The notes below the pieces were generated by a model, which worked only from the letters and a program-made list of their open reading frames with translations, was not told where the DNA came from and searched no databases. Positions 35,140 to 43,978 of a stretch of 64,000 bases of DNA are shown piece by piece. The DNA is taken from NCBI GenBank assembly GCA_964503965.1, contig CAZDCK010000013.1:1-64000 (forward strand), given 5' to 3'. How positions within the stretch are numbered: position 1 is the stretch's first letter; every line of letters starts with the position of its first letter. This DNA is from Eutrophocola sp964503965 (GTDB lineage: Bacteria; Pseudomonadota; Gammaproteobacteria; Pseudomonadales; Pseudohongiellaceae). Made by a program: the position numbers and the translations under genes.

Positions 35140-35853
35140 ATGGAAAAGCGGGAAGTACTATATTCCGGTAAAGCCAAGTCAGTGTATAAAACAGATGATC
35201 CGTCCCTGTTTGTCATGGAATTCAGGAATGATACGTCCGCCTTTGACGGGACGAAGGTGGAAAAACTCGCGGATAAAGGCAAGGTTAACAATATATTCAA
35301 TGCCTTTATCATGGAGAAACTTGAGGCCGCAGGAATCCACACTCATTTTGTGGAGCGGCTTTCGGAAACAGAGTCTCTGGTCAGAAACCTGGAGATGATT
35401 CCAGTGGAATGTGTCGTTCGCAATCTCGCCGCAGGTAGTGTGGTAAAAAGACTCGGGATCAAGGAAGGTACTGAAATTGACCCACCGACCTTTGAGTTTT
35501 TTCTTAAAAACGATGAGCTCCATGACCCGATGATCAACGATTACCATATCGCCTCATTTGGTTGGGCTGACCCGGCAGACATCGAGCAGATGAAGGCAAT
35601 TACATTCAGTGTGAATACTGTCCTGAAATCGCTGTTTCTTGAAGCCGGAATGCTGCTTGTAGACTACAAGCTTGAATTCGGCAAGTATCAGGGCGAAGTT
35701 GTGCTTGGGGATGAATTCAGCCCGGATGGTTGCCGAATCTGGGATAGTGAAACACGGAAAAAAATGGACAAGGATCGCTTCAGGCAGGACCTGGGTGATG
35801 TGATTGAAACCTACAAGGAAGTCGGTGAAAGACTGGGAATCAGCTTCGACTGA
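35140..35853 (+). CDS. purC: SAICAR synthetase
   Basis: Phosphoribosylaminoimidazole-succinocarboxamide synthase of 237 residues, for purine synthesis. It starts MEKREVLYSGKAKSVYKTDD with an SD (CGGAG) just upstream. The conserved ECVVRNLAAGSVVKRLG, DYKLEFGKYQGEVVLGDEFSPD and DKDRFRQDLG are all present. The frame is open into bamC upstream, but that part is out of family. It lies 52 bp after bamC. Confidence 0.97.
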   Translation: MEKREVLYSGKAKSVYKTDDPSLFVMEFRNDTSAFDGTKVEKLADKGKVNNIFNAFIMEKLEAAGIHTHFVERLSETESLVRNLEMIPVECVVRNLAAGSVVKRLGIKEGTEIDPPTFEFFLKNDELHDPMINDYHIASFGWADPADIEQMKAITFSVNTVLKSLFLEAGMLLVDYKLEFGKYQGEVVLGDEFSPDGCRIWDSETRKKMDKDRFRQDLGDVIETYKEVGERLGISFD

Positions 35854-35892
35854 TTCTGTCCCTGATCTGTCGTTCAGCCACCGGAGAATTGC

Positions 35893-37272
35893 ATGGGTAC
35901 AGCAACGCTTGTAATCGTGGCACTCCTGGCAGTGTTGCTGCTGCTTGCGTTGATATCCGTTGTTCTGCTTTTGAAATCCCGCAAACCACCGGAATTAATT
36001 GGGGAGTCAACCGATGTCCTCAGGGAACGGCTGCAATCACGTGAACTGGAACTGCAGAAGTTGCATGACCAGTTGCAGCAACTCCAGCAGGAAGCCCGCC
36101 TCAGCACAGAAAAGAACACCGAGCTCAGGGAAACTGTTTCTCGCCTGGAGACCCGGCTCGTGGAAGAGCAGCATCAGCATGAGGATAAAATCCAGTTACT
36201 TGAAAACGCTCGTGAAAAGATGAGCCTTGAATTCAAGAATCTGGCAAACGAGATTCTGGAGAAGAAGGGAAAGGACTTCACAGAAAGTAACCGCACGAAC
36301 CTGGAAACAATTCTTAATCCCCTCCGCGAACGGATTCAGCAGTTTGAGAAGAAAGTGGAAGACACCTATGACAGGGAAGCCAAGGAGCGTTTTTCGCTGG
36401 CCAGGGAGATCAAAAGTCTCCAGGAACTGAACGTCCGTATCAGCGAAGATGCCATTAACCTTACCAATGCATTGAAAGGCGAGAGTAAAACCCAGGGTGC
36501 CTGGGGAGAATTTATTCTGGAAAAGTTGCTGGAACAGTCGGGGTTACGTAAAGGCAGGGAATATGAAATTCAGGTAAACCTGCGATCGGAAGAAGGAAAA
36601 AAACTGCAGCCAGATGTCATTATCCATCTTCCTGAGAACAAAGATGTAATTGTAGATTCCAAGGTAAGTCTGACGGCCTATGAACGTTACTATTCCGAAT
36701 CCGATGAAGACAAAAAAACAGAGGCCTTGAAGCAGCATATCCAGTCGATCCGTACCCATATCAGGACGCTCTCAGACAAGAATTACCAGAACCTGGAAGG
36801 CGTGCGCTCACTGGATTTCATCATGATGTTTCTGCCCGTTGAAGCGGCGTTTGCCCTGGCAGTTCAGCATGACCAGACAATTTTCACGGAAGCCTTTGAC
36901 AGGAACATCGCCGTTGTCGGCCCAACGACTCTCATGGCCACGCTCAGGACTATCCAGAATATCTGGCGCTATGAAGACCAGAACCGTAATGCCATGGATA
37001 TTGCTGTCAGGGCGGGCCGGCTCTACGACAAGTTCGTTGGATTTGCCGAAGATCTCGAAAAGATTGGTGTGCAGATAGACCAGACCCGGGCAACCTATGA
37101 CAGCGCACATAAAAAGCTGTCTTCGGGTCATGGCAACCTTGTATCCAATGTCGAGAAGCTTCGCGTACTGGGAGCCAAAGCAAGTAAGAGACTTCCCGAG
37201 CGATTAATTGAAGAATCTCCCAACGAGAGAGACAGTGATGACTCGACGGACAACCAGGATGCAGAAACATGA
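35893..37272 (+). CDS. rmuC: DNA recombination protein RmuC
   Basis: This 459-residue protein has an N-terminal membrane anchor (residues 4-27), a long coiled coil (about 40-130) and a C-terminal RmuC nuclease-like domain (GESKTQGAWGEFILEKLLEQSGL, VDSKVSLTAYERY, AAFALAVQHD). RmuC limits recombination at inverted repeats in E. coli. The stop overlaps the miaE start by 4 bp (ATGA), so the two are coupled. Confidence 0.93.
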   Translation: MGTATLVIVALLAVLLLLALISVVLLLKSRKPPELIGESTDVLRERLQSRELELQKLHDQLQQLQQEARLSTEKNTELRETVSRLETRLVEEQHQHEDKIQLLENAREKMSLEFKNLANEILEKKGKDFTESNRTNLETILNPLRERIQQFEKKVEDTYDREAKERFSLAREIKSLQELNVRISEDAINLTNALKGESKTQGAWGEFILEKLLEQSGLRKGREYEIQVNLRSEEGKKLQPDVIIHLPENKDVIVDSKVSLTAYERYYSESDEDKKTEALKQHIQSIRTHIRTLSDKNYQNLEGVRSLDFIMMFLPVEAAFALAVQHDQTIFTEAFDRNIAVVGPTTLMATLRTIQNIWRYEDQNRNAMDIAVRAGRLYDKFVGFAEDLEKIGVQIDQTRATYDSAHKKLSSGHGNLVSNVEKLRVLGAKASKRLPERLIEESPNERDSDDSTDNQDAET

Positions 37273-37892
37273 CAGATATTGCTGAGATTGAAGCATTTCT
37301 GGCATGTCCGACACCACCGGCGTGGATAGACTGGGCGATGGAAAATGAGCCGTTATTGCTTATAGATCACGCAAACTGCGAGAAAAAAGCTGCGGCCAGT
37401 GCCATGAACCTGATGTATCGTTACGTCGATAAACCGGACCTATTGAAGAAAATGTCACAGCTGGCCCGTGAAGAATTACTGCATTTCGAACAGGTGGTGA
37501 ATCTGATGGAAGAGAGAGGGGTGAGCTATCAGCATTTATCACCATCCCGTTACGCATCTTCATTGCGGGATCCTATGCGCACTCATGAACCAGCGCGACT
37601 GGTTGATATGCTCATTGTGGGTGCATTCGTAGAAGCACGTTCCTGCGAACGTTTTGCTGCCATTGCTCCAAGGCTTGATCCTCAAATAGGAAAGTTTTAC
37701 ACCTCACTGCTTCGTTCTGAATCCCGTCATTATGCTGATTATCTGTCTCTGGGCCGTCAATACCTTGAAGAAGCAGGGGAGAGTCGTGATGCATTTGATG
37801 CGAGGGTAGCAACATTTGCCGAGAGAGAAGCTGCACTGATCTCAGACCCTGATTCTGAGTTCCGATTTCATAGTGGCGTACCTGCAGGCTGA
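37269..37892 (+). CDS. miaE: tRNA-(ms2io6A37) hydroxylase MiaE
   Basis: A non-heme diiron monooxygenase of 207 residues that hydroxylates the isopentenyl side chain of ms2i6A37 in tRNA. The ferritin-like bundle carries diiron ligand motifs HANCEKKAAASAM, REELLHFEQV, FVEARSCERF and SESRHYADYL. The length fits the family. It is coupled to rmuC and convergent with the leucine-rich lipoprotein gene, 6 bp away. Confidence 0.95.
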   Translation: MTDIAEIEAFLACPTPPAWIDWAMENEPLLLIDHANCEKKAAASAMNLMYRYVDKPDLLKKMSQLAREELLHFEQVVNLMEERGVSYQHLSPSRYASSLRDPMRTHEPARLVDMLIVGAFVEARSCERFAAIAPRLDPQIGKFYTSLLRSESRHYADYLSLGRQYLEEAGESRDAFDARVATFAEREAALISDPDSEFRFHSGVPAG

Positions 37893-37898
37893 TGACAA

Positions 37899-38438
37899 TT
37901 ATGCCTGGCAGCGTTCAGGTCTGCTCAGGGTTCGTCCGATTTTCTTTTCCAGGGCATCGAGCTGTTTGCAGGGGATGCTGTTATTCCCCTCAAGGGCAAT
38001 GAAGCGGATAATCGGTAATGCCAGTAATGTGCTAACCGCAGAGATCCTGTTGTTGCGAATACCCAGTACCCGAAGATTAACGAGATCGAGCAATGGGCTC
38101 AGATCGCTTATCTCGTTATCGCTAAGCTCCAGTTGTTCCAGATTTGGCAAGGCGCCTATTCCGGCAAGACTCTTGATACCGGCAGCTGGACAAGCCAGTA
38201 AAGTTATTTTTTCCGGATCATTCCCGGCATTGGCAAGTAGCTGGTTCAGGCAACCCTGCAAGTCAGGGTCACTGACAAGGGATGGTGTCGCAGGCTTGCC
38301 GCCAGGAGTATAAAGGACATTGTTGTTCAGGGTGACCTGATAGCTACTGCAACTGACCAAGAGGATGCCTGTAAAAAAAAGAGCCATTGTGTTTTTACAG
38401 CAATTCAGCAGCCTGAACTGGCGTAGAGAGATATTCAT
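37899..38438 (-). CDS. Leucine-rich-repeat lipoprotein, unknown function
   Basis: This 179-residue protein has a lipobox (ILLVSC followed by SS), so it is probably an envelope lipoprotein. After a spacer come about four leucine-rich repeats of the internalin/SDS22 type (LPNLEQLELSDNEISDLSPL, LVNLRVLGIRNNRISAVSTL). A short basic C terminus follows. The start may instead be the ATG at 38387 just before the hydrophobic segment. LRR domains bind proteins; the partner is unknown. Confidence 0.8.
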   Translation of the reverse strand: MNISLRQFRLLNCCKNTMALFFTGILLVSCSSYQVTLNNNVLYTPGGKPATPSLVSDPDLQGCLNQLLANAGNDPEKITLLACPAAGIKSLAGIGALPNLEQLELSDNEISDLSPLLDLVNLRVLGIRNNRISAVSTLLALPIIRFIALEGNNSIPCKQLDALEKKIGRTLSRPERCQA

Positions 38439-38635
38439 TCAGCTGGCCTGGTGTCCTGGAAGGGTTGAGCAACCGTTTGTCAGCTACCGGCTGCTTGAAA
38501 TGACATTTCCTGTCGATTTTTTCGGGCCCCGTAATCTGGGAACGGAGGTAGTATTTCCGTAGCAGGATCGGTAGTATGCCGTTTCCCGAAGACTGTATTG
38601 TCTTTGGAAAAAATTAACGAGTAAAGGAATTTGAT

Positions 38636-39331
38636 ATGAAATTTTTACCTCTGGCCGCCAAGGCTGGTGCTATCGCTGCTGCATTTGCAAGCACTTCCCT
38701 GATCGCCCAGGATGTTGATCTGACCACTGATAACGGTAGGGCTGGGTACAGCATGGGCGCCAATATTGGCATGAATATCATGACACAGATGCCTCTGGAA
38801 GATATCGACCTGAATGCCCTGGTGATGGGAATCAGTGATGCCATTGGTGGCGATCTGCAGATGTCTGAGGAAGAAATGATGGCCAGTATCCAGGCGTTTG
38901 CCGCTGAGCAGCAGGCAAAAATGCAGCTGCAGGTAGAAGCGCAGGCGCAGGCCGGACTGGATTTTCTTGCCACCAATGGTGAGCGTCCGGAAGTTACTAC
39001 CACAGCATCAGGTCTCCAGTATGAAGTTCTCGAGGAAGGTGCGGCCGGTGGTACTAGTCCACTGGCTTCTGACACTGTGTCAGTGCATTACCACGGGACA
39101 CTCATTGATGGCACCGTCTTTGACAGTTCTGTTCAGCGCGGCACTCCGGCAGAATTTGTCTTGAATCAGGTAATCAGTGGCTGGACTGAAGGTGTACAAT
39201 TGATGTCGGAAGGAGACAAGTACCGTTTCTATATTCCACCTGAGCTTGCCTATGGGGCTTCAGGAGCCGGCCAGGTCATTGGTCCCAACACCACCTTGAT
39301 CTTTGATGTGGAACTGCTGGAAGTCAAGTAA
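38636..39331 (+). CDS. FKBP-type peptidyl-prolyl isomerase (FklB/Mip-like)
   Basis: A 231-residue isomerase with a signal peptide (about 1-24, ending SLIAQD), so it is periplasmic or membrane-associated. It has an N-terminal dimerisation domain (about 30-105, with NGRAGYSMGANIGMN and a Gln/Ala-rich helix) and a C-terminal FKBP domain (about 125-231) with YHGTLIDGTVFDSS and YRFYIPPELAYG. The architecture matches Mip/FkpA proteins. The M18 aminopeptidase gene starts 8 bp later. Confidence 0.92.
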   Translation: MKFLPLAAKAGAIAAAFASTSLIAQDVDLTTDNGRAGYSMGANIGMNIMTQMPLEDIDLNALVMGISDAIGGDLQMSEEEMMASIQAFAAEQQAKMQLQVEAQAQAGLDFLATNGERPEVTTTASGLQYEVLEEGAAGGTSPLASDTVSVHYHGTLIDGTVFDSSVQRGTPAEFVLNQVISGWTEGVQLMSEGDKYRFYIPPELAYGASGAGQVIGPNTTLIFDVELLEVK

Positions 39332-39339
39332 ATCGGAAA

Positions 39340-40641
39340 ATGAGTCAACAGGAAATCAATAGCGGCCTGGTCAGTTTTATCCAGGCTTCACCGACGCCTT
39401 ACCATGCAGTTCGTAATCTGGCCGATGATCTTGAGGCGGCCGGTTTTCACGAACTGGATGAAAGAGAGCGATGGACGCTGGAAAAGAATACCGGTTATTT
39501 TGTTATCCGCGCGAGTTCTTCCATCGTTGCTTTCAAAACAGGAGGAGATGATCTTGCCGCTTCTGGTTTCCGCATGGTCGGTGCTCACACGGACAGTCCC
39601 TGCCTGAAGGTAAAACCGCAACCTGAAATAAGAAAGCATGGATACGTCCAGCTTGGTGTTGAAGTCTACGGGGGCGTTTTGCTCAATCCCTGGTTTGATC
39701 GGGATCTTTCCCTCGCGGGGCGTGTCGATTACCGGGATAAAAGCGGTAAGTTGAACCATACGCTCATTGATTTTGTGAAAGCTATAGCGGTTATACCGAG
39801 TCTCGCCATTCACCTGGACCGTAATGCTAATGACGACCGCACGATAAATGCGCAAACCTACCTGCCTGTAATCGTCTCACAGCTCGACAAGGATGAAACG
39901 TTTGACCTGAAAGCCTTGTTACTCGACATATTGCGCAACACAATGGGGATTGATGAGGCAGAAAAGGTCCTTTCTTTTGATCTGCGTTTTTATGATGTGC
40001 AGACAGCGGCGACTATTGGCCTCAATGACGAGTTCATTACAGGAGCAAGGCTGGATAACCTGCTGAGCTGTTATGTCGGTATGCAAAGCCTTATCTCAGG
40101 CAGTGATGAACATGCCAGTCTTGTAGTCTGTACAGACCACGAAGAAGTGGGCAGTGTGTCGGCCAATGGAGCAAAAGGTCCCTTTCTAGAAGCGGTTCTC
40201 GAGCGCATCGGGGAAGCCCTGGTGGGCAGTGGGGCTGAGTCCAAGCGGCGCATGCTGGAAAATTCCCTGCTTTTCTCCGTGGATAATGCCCATGGCATCC
40301 ACCCCAATTTTCCTGACAAACATGACGATAAGCATGGGCCACTGTTAAATGCTGGGCCGGTAATCAAGATAAACGGAAACCAGCGTTATGCCACAAGCAG
40401 TGAAACATCGGCATGTTTCAGGCAGATTTGTGAAGAACAGGACATTCCTGTCCAGCCATTTGTTGTCCGCAATGATATGGGCTGTGGTTCCACCATTGGG
40501 CCAATTGTTGCCGGAGAGCTGGGTGTCAAAACCCTGGATGTTGGGGTTCCTACTTTCGCCATGCACTCCATCAGGGAAATGGCAGGAAGCAGGGACACAG
40601 CCTATCTTGCATGTGCTTTGACTGCATTCTTCAATCGTTAG
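39340..40641 (+). CDS. apeB: M18-family aminopeptidase
   Basis: A cytosolic zinc aminopeptidase of 433 residues in the aspartyl-aminopeptidase family M18. Metal-binding and catalytic regions are GAHTDSPCLKVKP (first His-Asp), CTDHEEVGSVSANGA (Glu pair) and GVPTFAMHSIREMAG (C-terminal His). The PYHAVRNLADDLEAAGF start is typical. It is 8 bp after the FKBP gene and convergent with mnmC. The symbol apeB is used as for other proteobacterial M18 proteins. Confidence 0.94.
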   Translation: MSQQEINSGLVSFIQASPTPYHAVRNLADDLEAAGFHELDERERWTLEKNTGYFVIRASSSIVAFKTGGDDLAASGFRMVGAHTDSPCLKVKPQPEIRKHGYVQLGVEVYGGVLLNPWFDRDLSLAGRVDYRDKSGKLNHTLIDFVKAIAVIPSLAIHLDRNANDDRTINAQTYLPVIVSQLDKDETFDLKALLLDILRNTMGIDEAEKVLSFDLRFYDVQTAATIGLNDEFITGARLDNLLSCYVGMQSLISGSDEHASLVVCTDHEEVGSVSANGAKGPFLEAVLERIGEALVGSGAESKRRMLENSLLFSVDNAHGIHPNFPDKHDDKHGPLLNAGPVIKINGNQRYATSSETSACFRQICEEQDIPVQPFVVRNDMGCGSTIGPIVAGELGVKTLDVGVPTFAMHSIREMAGSRDTAYLACALTAFFNR

Positions 40642-40710
40642 CCCCTTCCTTTTCGTCGGGCAAATCCCCATTCATTAAACTTACCGGGTTTTTACTTCTC
40701 CCGCCGGCTT

Positions 40711-42714
40711 TCATGTGTCCTGCTTTTTCAGATTCCTGATCAGGTATCTGAGTGGGTGTATGGCCGCTATTTCTGAACCACTCAAGGGTAGGGGATCTCC
40801 ATTGATCAGTGCTGCCAGGTACTCTCCGAGTATTGGGGTACTGGTAATACCGCTTGAGCCATGAGCCGTGTTCAGGTACAGCCCTTTTATATATGCAGGC
40901 GAGGCGTTGATATTTTTTCTGGCATTTCTTCGGTATGAAGCGAATAGTGAGAGACAGGCACTGGTATCTTCAACAGGGCCTGCAAGTGGCAGTCTATCGC
41001 GACTGGTACAGCGTGTGGCTGTTCGGCTATTCTCTGGCGCTCTGGATTGCTCAAGCAGCTCATCCAGCTCTGGAACAAGAATCCGGGCTAATGTCCGATT
41101 TTCTGCAGCGAGGCCATCGACATCACTGGCATCTTCAACGGGTCCCTGTGCAACGCTGCCCCCAATAAGAATGTTTTTTTCACCATTTTCCGTAAAGGGA
41201 ATGAGGTAGCCTTTTCCGGTTAGTACCATCTCAGCTTCATCCATTGCTGCGCTTCGGGAGCGGTATATATCCACCCGCCCATGATTGGTATTGAAGGGGT
41301 AGTCAGGGAGTATACCCAGTGATTTGGCTTTGTGGCTGTTGCAGATAACTACTGCATCAAAAGTAGCTGATGATTTGTCTGGTTCACCGGTGGTCAGTAT
41401 CCAGTCACTGCCTGTCTGTGCAAGACTCGTCACTTCGGAGCCCAGTTCCAGATCAATATTGTGATGATGGAGCAAAATTCGGCACAGGGATCCGGGGTTC
41501 AGGCTGCCGGCCTGGGGGAAAAACAGTCCCTTGTCGAGTGATGGGGAATCATCCAGGATGAGGTGATCATAAAGGCCAGCATCAAGAATATTTTTCTGCA
41601 AATTGTCGGCTTCCTTGCTGACAGGTAATTGCAACACACCGGACTTTTTCCAGCCAAAATCGTTTTCCCCTGACAGGCGATCGTAATACGCAATGGCAAA
41701 TATAAAAGCATTCAACCTGAATCTTGATGAGTGCGTAAGGTTGAGTGCTGGATTAAAATGCACAATTCCCCTGGGATTGCCTGATGCGCCCGCGGCAATA
41801 TCCTGTGCAGTATCAAAAACTGTGATTGCATAACCACGTTTTGCCAGCGCATGGGCCGTATGGCAACCGGCAAGTCCGGCCCCGATAATGGCGATTTTCT
41901 GAACAGATGGACCATTGTCCTGCCAGGGGAAAGTCCATGCGGAGTATTTTTCCTCGTTATTTTTATCGCGTGCTGAAGAATTCAAAGTACCGGAAAGCAT
42001 GTGTCTCTTGTTTCCGAATCCCGGGCGTTTATCCATGGTAAAGCCCTGCTTCTCCAGACTCCGCCTGACATGTCCTGCCGCAGTATAGGTTGCCAATGTA
42101 CCCTGGGGTTTCGTCGCCCTGGCGATTGCGTGGCAAAGCCGGGGTGACCATAATTCGGGGTTTCTGTCCGGTGAGAATCCATCCAGAAACCAGGCATCAA
42201 CACAGCCCTCAGGCAGGCTGGTGTCCTCGATGGCTAATTGGGCATCTGCATATATCAGGTCAAGCCTGATCAGGCGGCCATCCAGCATCAGTTCAAAACG
42301 ATGAATTCCAGGTCCACACCCGGTGTAATGATCAAGCAGCCATTGTCGGATCCTGTTATCGCTATCTGAACTGTGAAGGTAATAGCGTTCCAGTTCCTGG
42401 TATCGAACCGGATGTCGTTCTATGCCAAGATAATGAAGTATGGCTCCGGGCGGTGATTTTTCTACAAATGATTCAGCACAGACAAGGAAGTTCAAACCGA
42501 AACCGAAACCACATTCCCCGATAATAAATGGCTCATTGCCCAGAGATTGAAAGCGCAAAGGCAGGTTATTTCCGTCCAGAAAGACATGACGGGACTCTTC
42601 TATGGGATTGTCGCCAGAGCTATAGATATCATCATAGGTTGAGGATCGTGGGCGTCCCTCCCGGGTCCAGTCAATACTGGCATTTGCCATAGGCGTCTTG
42701 TTTTCCGGGAACAT
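40711..42714 (-). CDS. mnmC: Bifunctional tRNA mnm5s2U biosynthesis protein MnmC
   Basis: A fused enzyme of 667 residues that completes mnm5(s2)U34 of tRNA. The N-terminal DUF752 methyltransferase (about 1-240: GFGFGLNFLV and DAWFLDGFSPDRNPELW) methylates nm5U. The C-terminal FAD oxidoreductase (about 260-667: IAIIGAGLAGCHTAHALAKR and AAGASGNPRGIVHFNP) removes the carboxymethyl group from cmnm5U. Both domains look complete. It is divergent from prfB, with a 107-bp gap. Confidence 0.95.
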   Translation of the reverse strand: MFPENKTPMANASIDWTREGRPRSSTYDDIYSSGDNPIEESRHVFLDGNNLPLRFQSLGNEPFIIGECGFGFGLNFLVCAESFVEKSPPGAILHYLGIERHPVRYQELERYYLHSSDSDNRIRQWLLDHYTGCGPGIHRFELMLDGRLIRLDLIYADAQLAIEDTSLPEGCVDAWFLDGFSPDRNPELWSPRLCHAIARATKPQGTLATYTAAGHVRRSLEKQGFTMDKRPGFGNKRHMLSGTLNSSARDKNNEEKYSAWTFPWQDNGPSVQKIAIIGAGLAGCHTAHALAKRGYAITVFDTAQDIAAGASGNPRGIVHFNPALNLTHSSRFRLNAFIFAIAYYDRLSGENDFGWKKSGVLQLPVSKEADNLQKNILDAGLYDHLILDDSPSLDKGLFFPQAGSLNPGSLCRILLHHHNIDLELGSEVTSLAQTGSDWILTTGEPDKSSATFDAVVICNSHKAKSLGILPDYPFNTNHGRVDIYRSRSAAMDEAEMVLTGKGYLIPFTENGEKNILIGGSVAQGPVEDASDVDGLAAENRTLARILVPELDELLEQSRAPENSRTATRCTSRDRLPLAGPVEDTSACLSLFASYRRNARKNINASPAYIKGLYLNTAHGSSGITSTPILGEYLAALINGDPLPLSGSEIAAIHPLRYLIRNLKKQDT

Positions 42715-42821
42715 TTTCTAATCCGTGGTTTTGTCGGTATTTGCCGCAGTATAAGTCCTCAACACATAGGCAAGGTAGGGACATTCAGTTAAAATAGCGC
42801 CTTTTTTCAGGGCAGAGCCTC

Positions 42822-43920
42822 ATGCTTGAAGTAAATAATTATCTGCAAACCATCAAAGACAGCCAGGAGCGCCTCGGGGTGCTTAGGGGGTACCTTTGAC
42901 TTTGATGTCAAAGAAGAACGTCTCGCTGAAGTAGAACTTGAACTGGGAGAGTCTGCTGTCTGGGAGAATCCTGAATATGCCCAGGCCCTGGGTAAGGAAA
43001 GAGCAGAACTGGAAAAAGTGGTGCTCACTGTCAAGAGCCTGGATACCAGTTTCTCTGATATTCAGGAACTGATTGAGCTGGCCAGGGAAGAGGAAGATGA
43101 AAGTCTTCTTGAAGAAGCCCTGAGCGATCTGGAAGGGGCATCAGCCACCCTTGAAAAACTGGAGTTTCGGCGGATGTTTTCCGGAGATATGGATGCCAGT
43201 AACGCTTACCTGGATATCCAGGCCGGGTCCGGTGGTACAGAAGCGCAGGACTGGGCAGAAATGCTATTGCGAATGTATCTGCGCTGGGGTGAGCAGAAGG
43301 ACTTCAAGACAGAACTGGTTGAGGTCTCCGCTGGTGAAGTGGCCGGCATTAAGAGTGCTACCCTCCACTTTGAAGGAGAGTTTGCCTTTGGCTGGCTAAG
43401 GACAGAAACCGGTGTGCACAGGCTCGTCCGCAAATCTCCCTTTGACTCAGGGAATCGCCGGCATACCTCTTTTGCCTCGGTTTTTGTGTCCCCGGAAGTG
43501 GATGATGATATTGAGATCGACCTGGACATGAGTCAGGTACGTGTTGATACCTATCGTGCCAGTGGTGCCGGTGGACAGCACGTCAATAAAACCGATTCGG
43601 CGATTCGTCTGACCCACGAACCTTCCGGTATCGTAGTACAGTGCCAGAGTCAGCGTTCCCAGCACAAGAACAAGGACATGGCAATCAAGCAGTTGAAAGC
43701 GAAACTCTATGAACTGGAGGAACTGAAGAAAAAGGAGAGTCTCCAGGAAATCGAGGATGAGAAAGCGGACATAGGGTGGGGTAGCCAGATCAGGTCCTAC
43801 GTGCTGGACTCATCACGCATTAAGGATCTGCGAACCAATATTGAAACAAGTAATACCGGAGCTGTTCTGGATGGCGATCTTGACAGGTTCATGGAAGCCA
43901 GCCTGAAAATGGGTTTATAG
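42822..43920 (+). CDS. prfB: Peptide chain release factor 2, with programmed +1 frameshift
   Basis: RF2 recognises UGA and UAA and releases the finished peptide. The gene needs a +1 shift: 25 codons from ATG 42822 end in TGA at 42897-42899, and reading resumes at GAC 42898, giving 365 residues in total, equal to E. coli RF2. The stop-codon anticodon tripeptide SPF is at 205-207 and the catalytic GGQ at 250-252. lysS follows after 58 bp, the classical prfB-lysS pair. Confidence 0.97.
42885..42900 (+). promoter_or_regulatory. RF2 programmed frameshift signal
   Basis: An SD-like AGGGGG (42885-42890), a 3-nt spacer and the slippery CTTTGAC (42894-42900) put TGA at codon 26. Low RF2 levels let the ribosome pause and slip forward by one base, which gives negative feedback on RF2 synthesis. 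Confidence 0.96.
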
Positions 43921-43978
43921 CAGTAAACCATCAATGACAGCTAACAACATACAGCATCGATAGAAAATAGTGATATTT

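Noticed and set aside
42822..42899. Apparent broken prfB (in-frame TGA after 25 codons)
   Set aside because: The stop is part of the conserved RF2 frameshift site, so the gene is intact.
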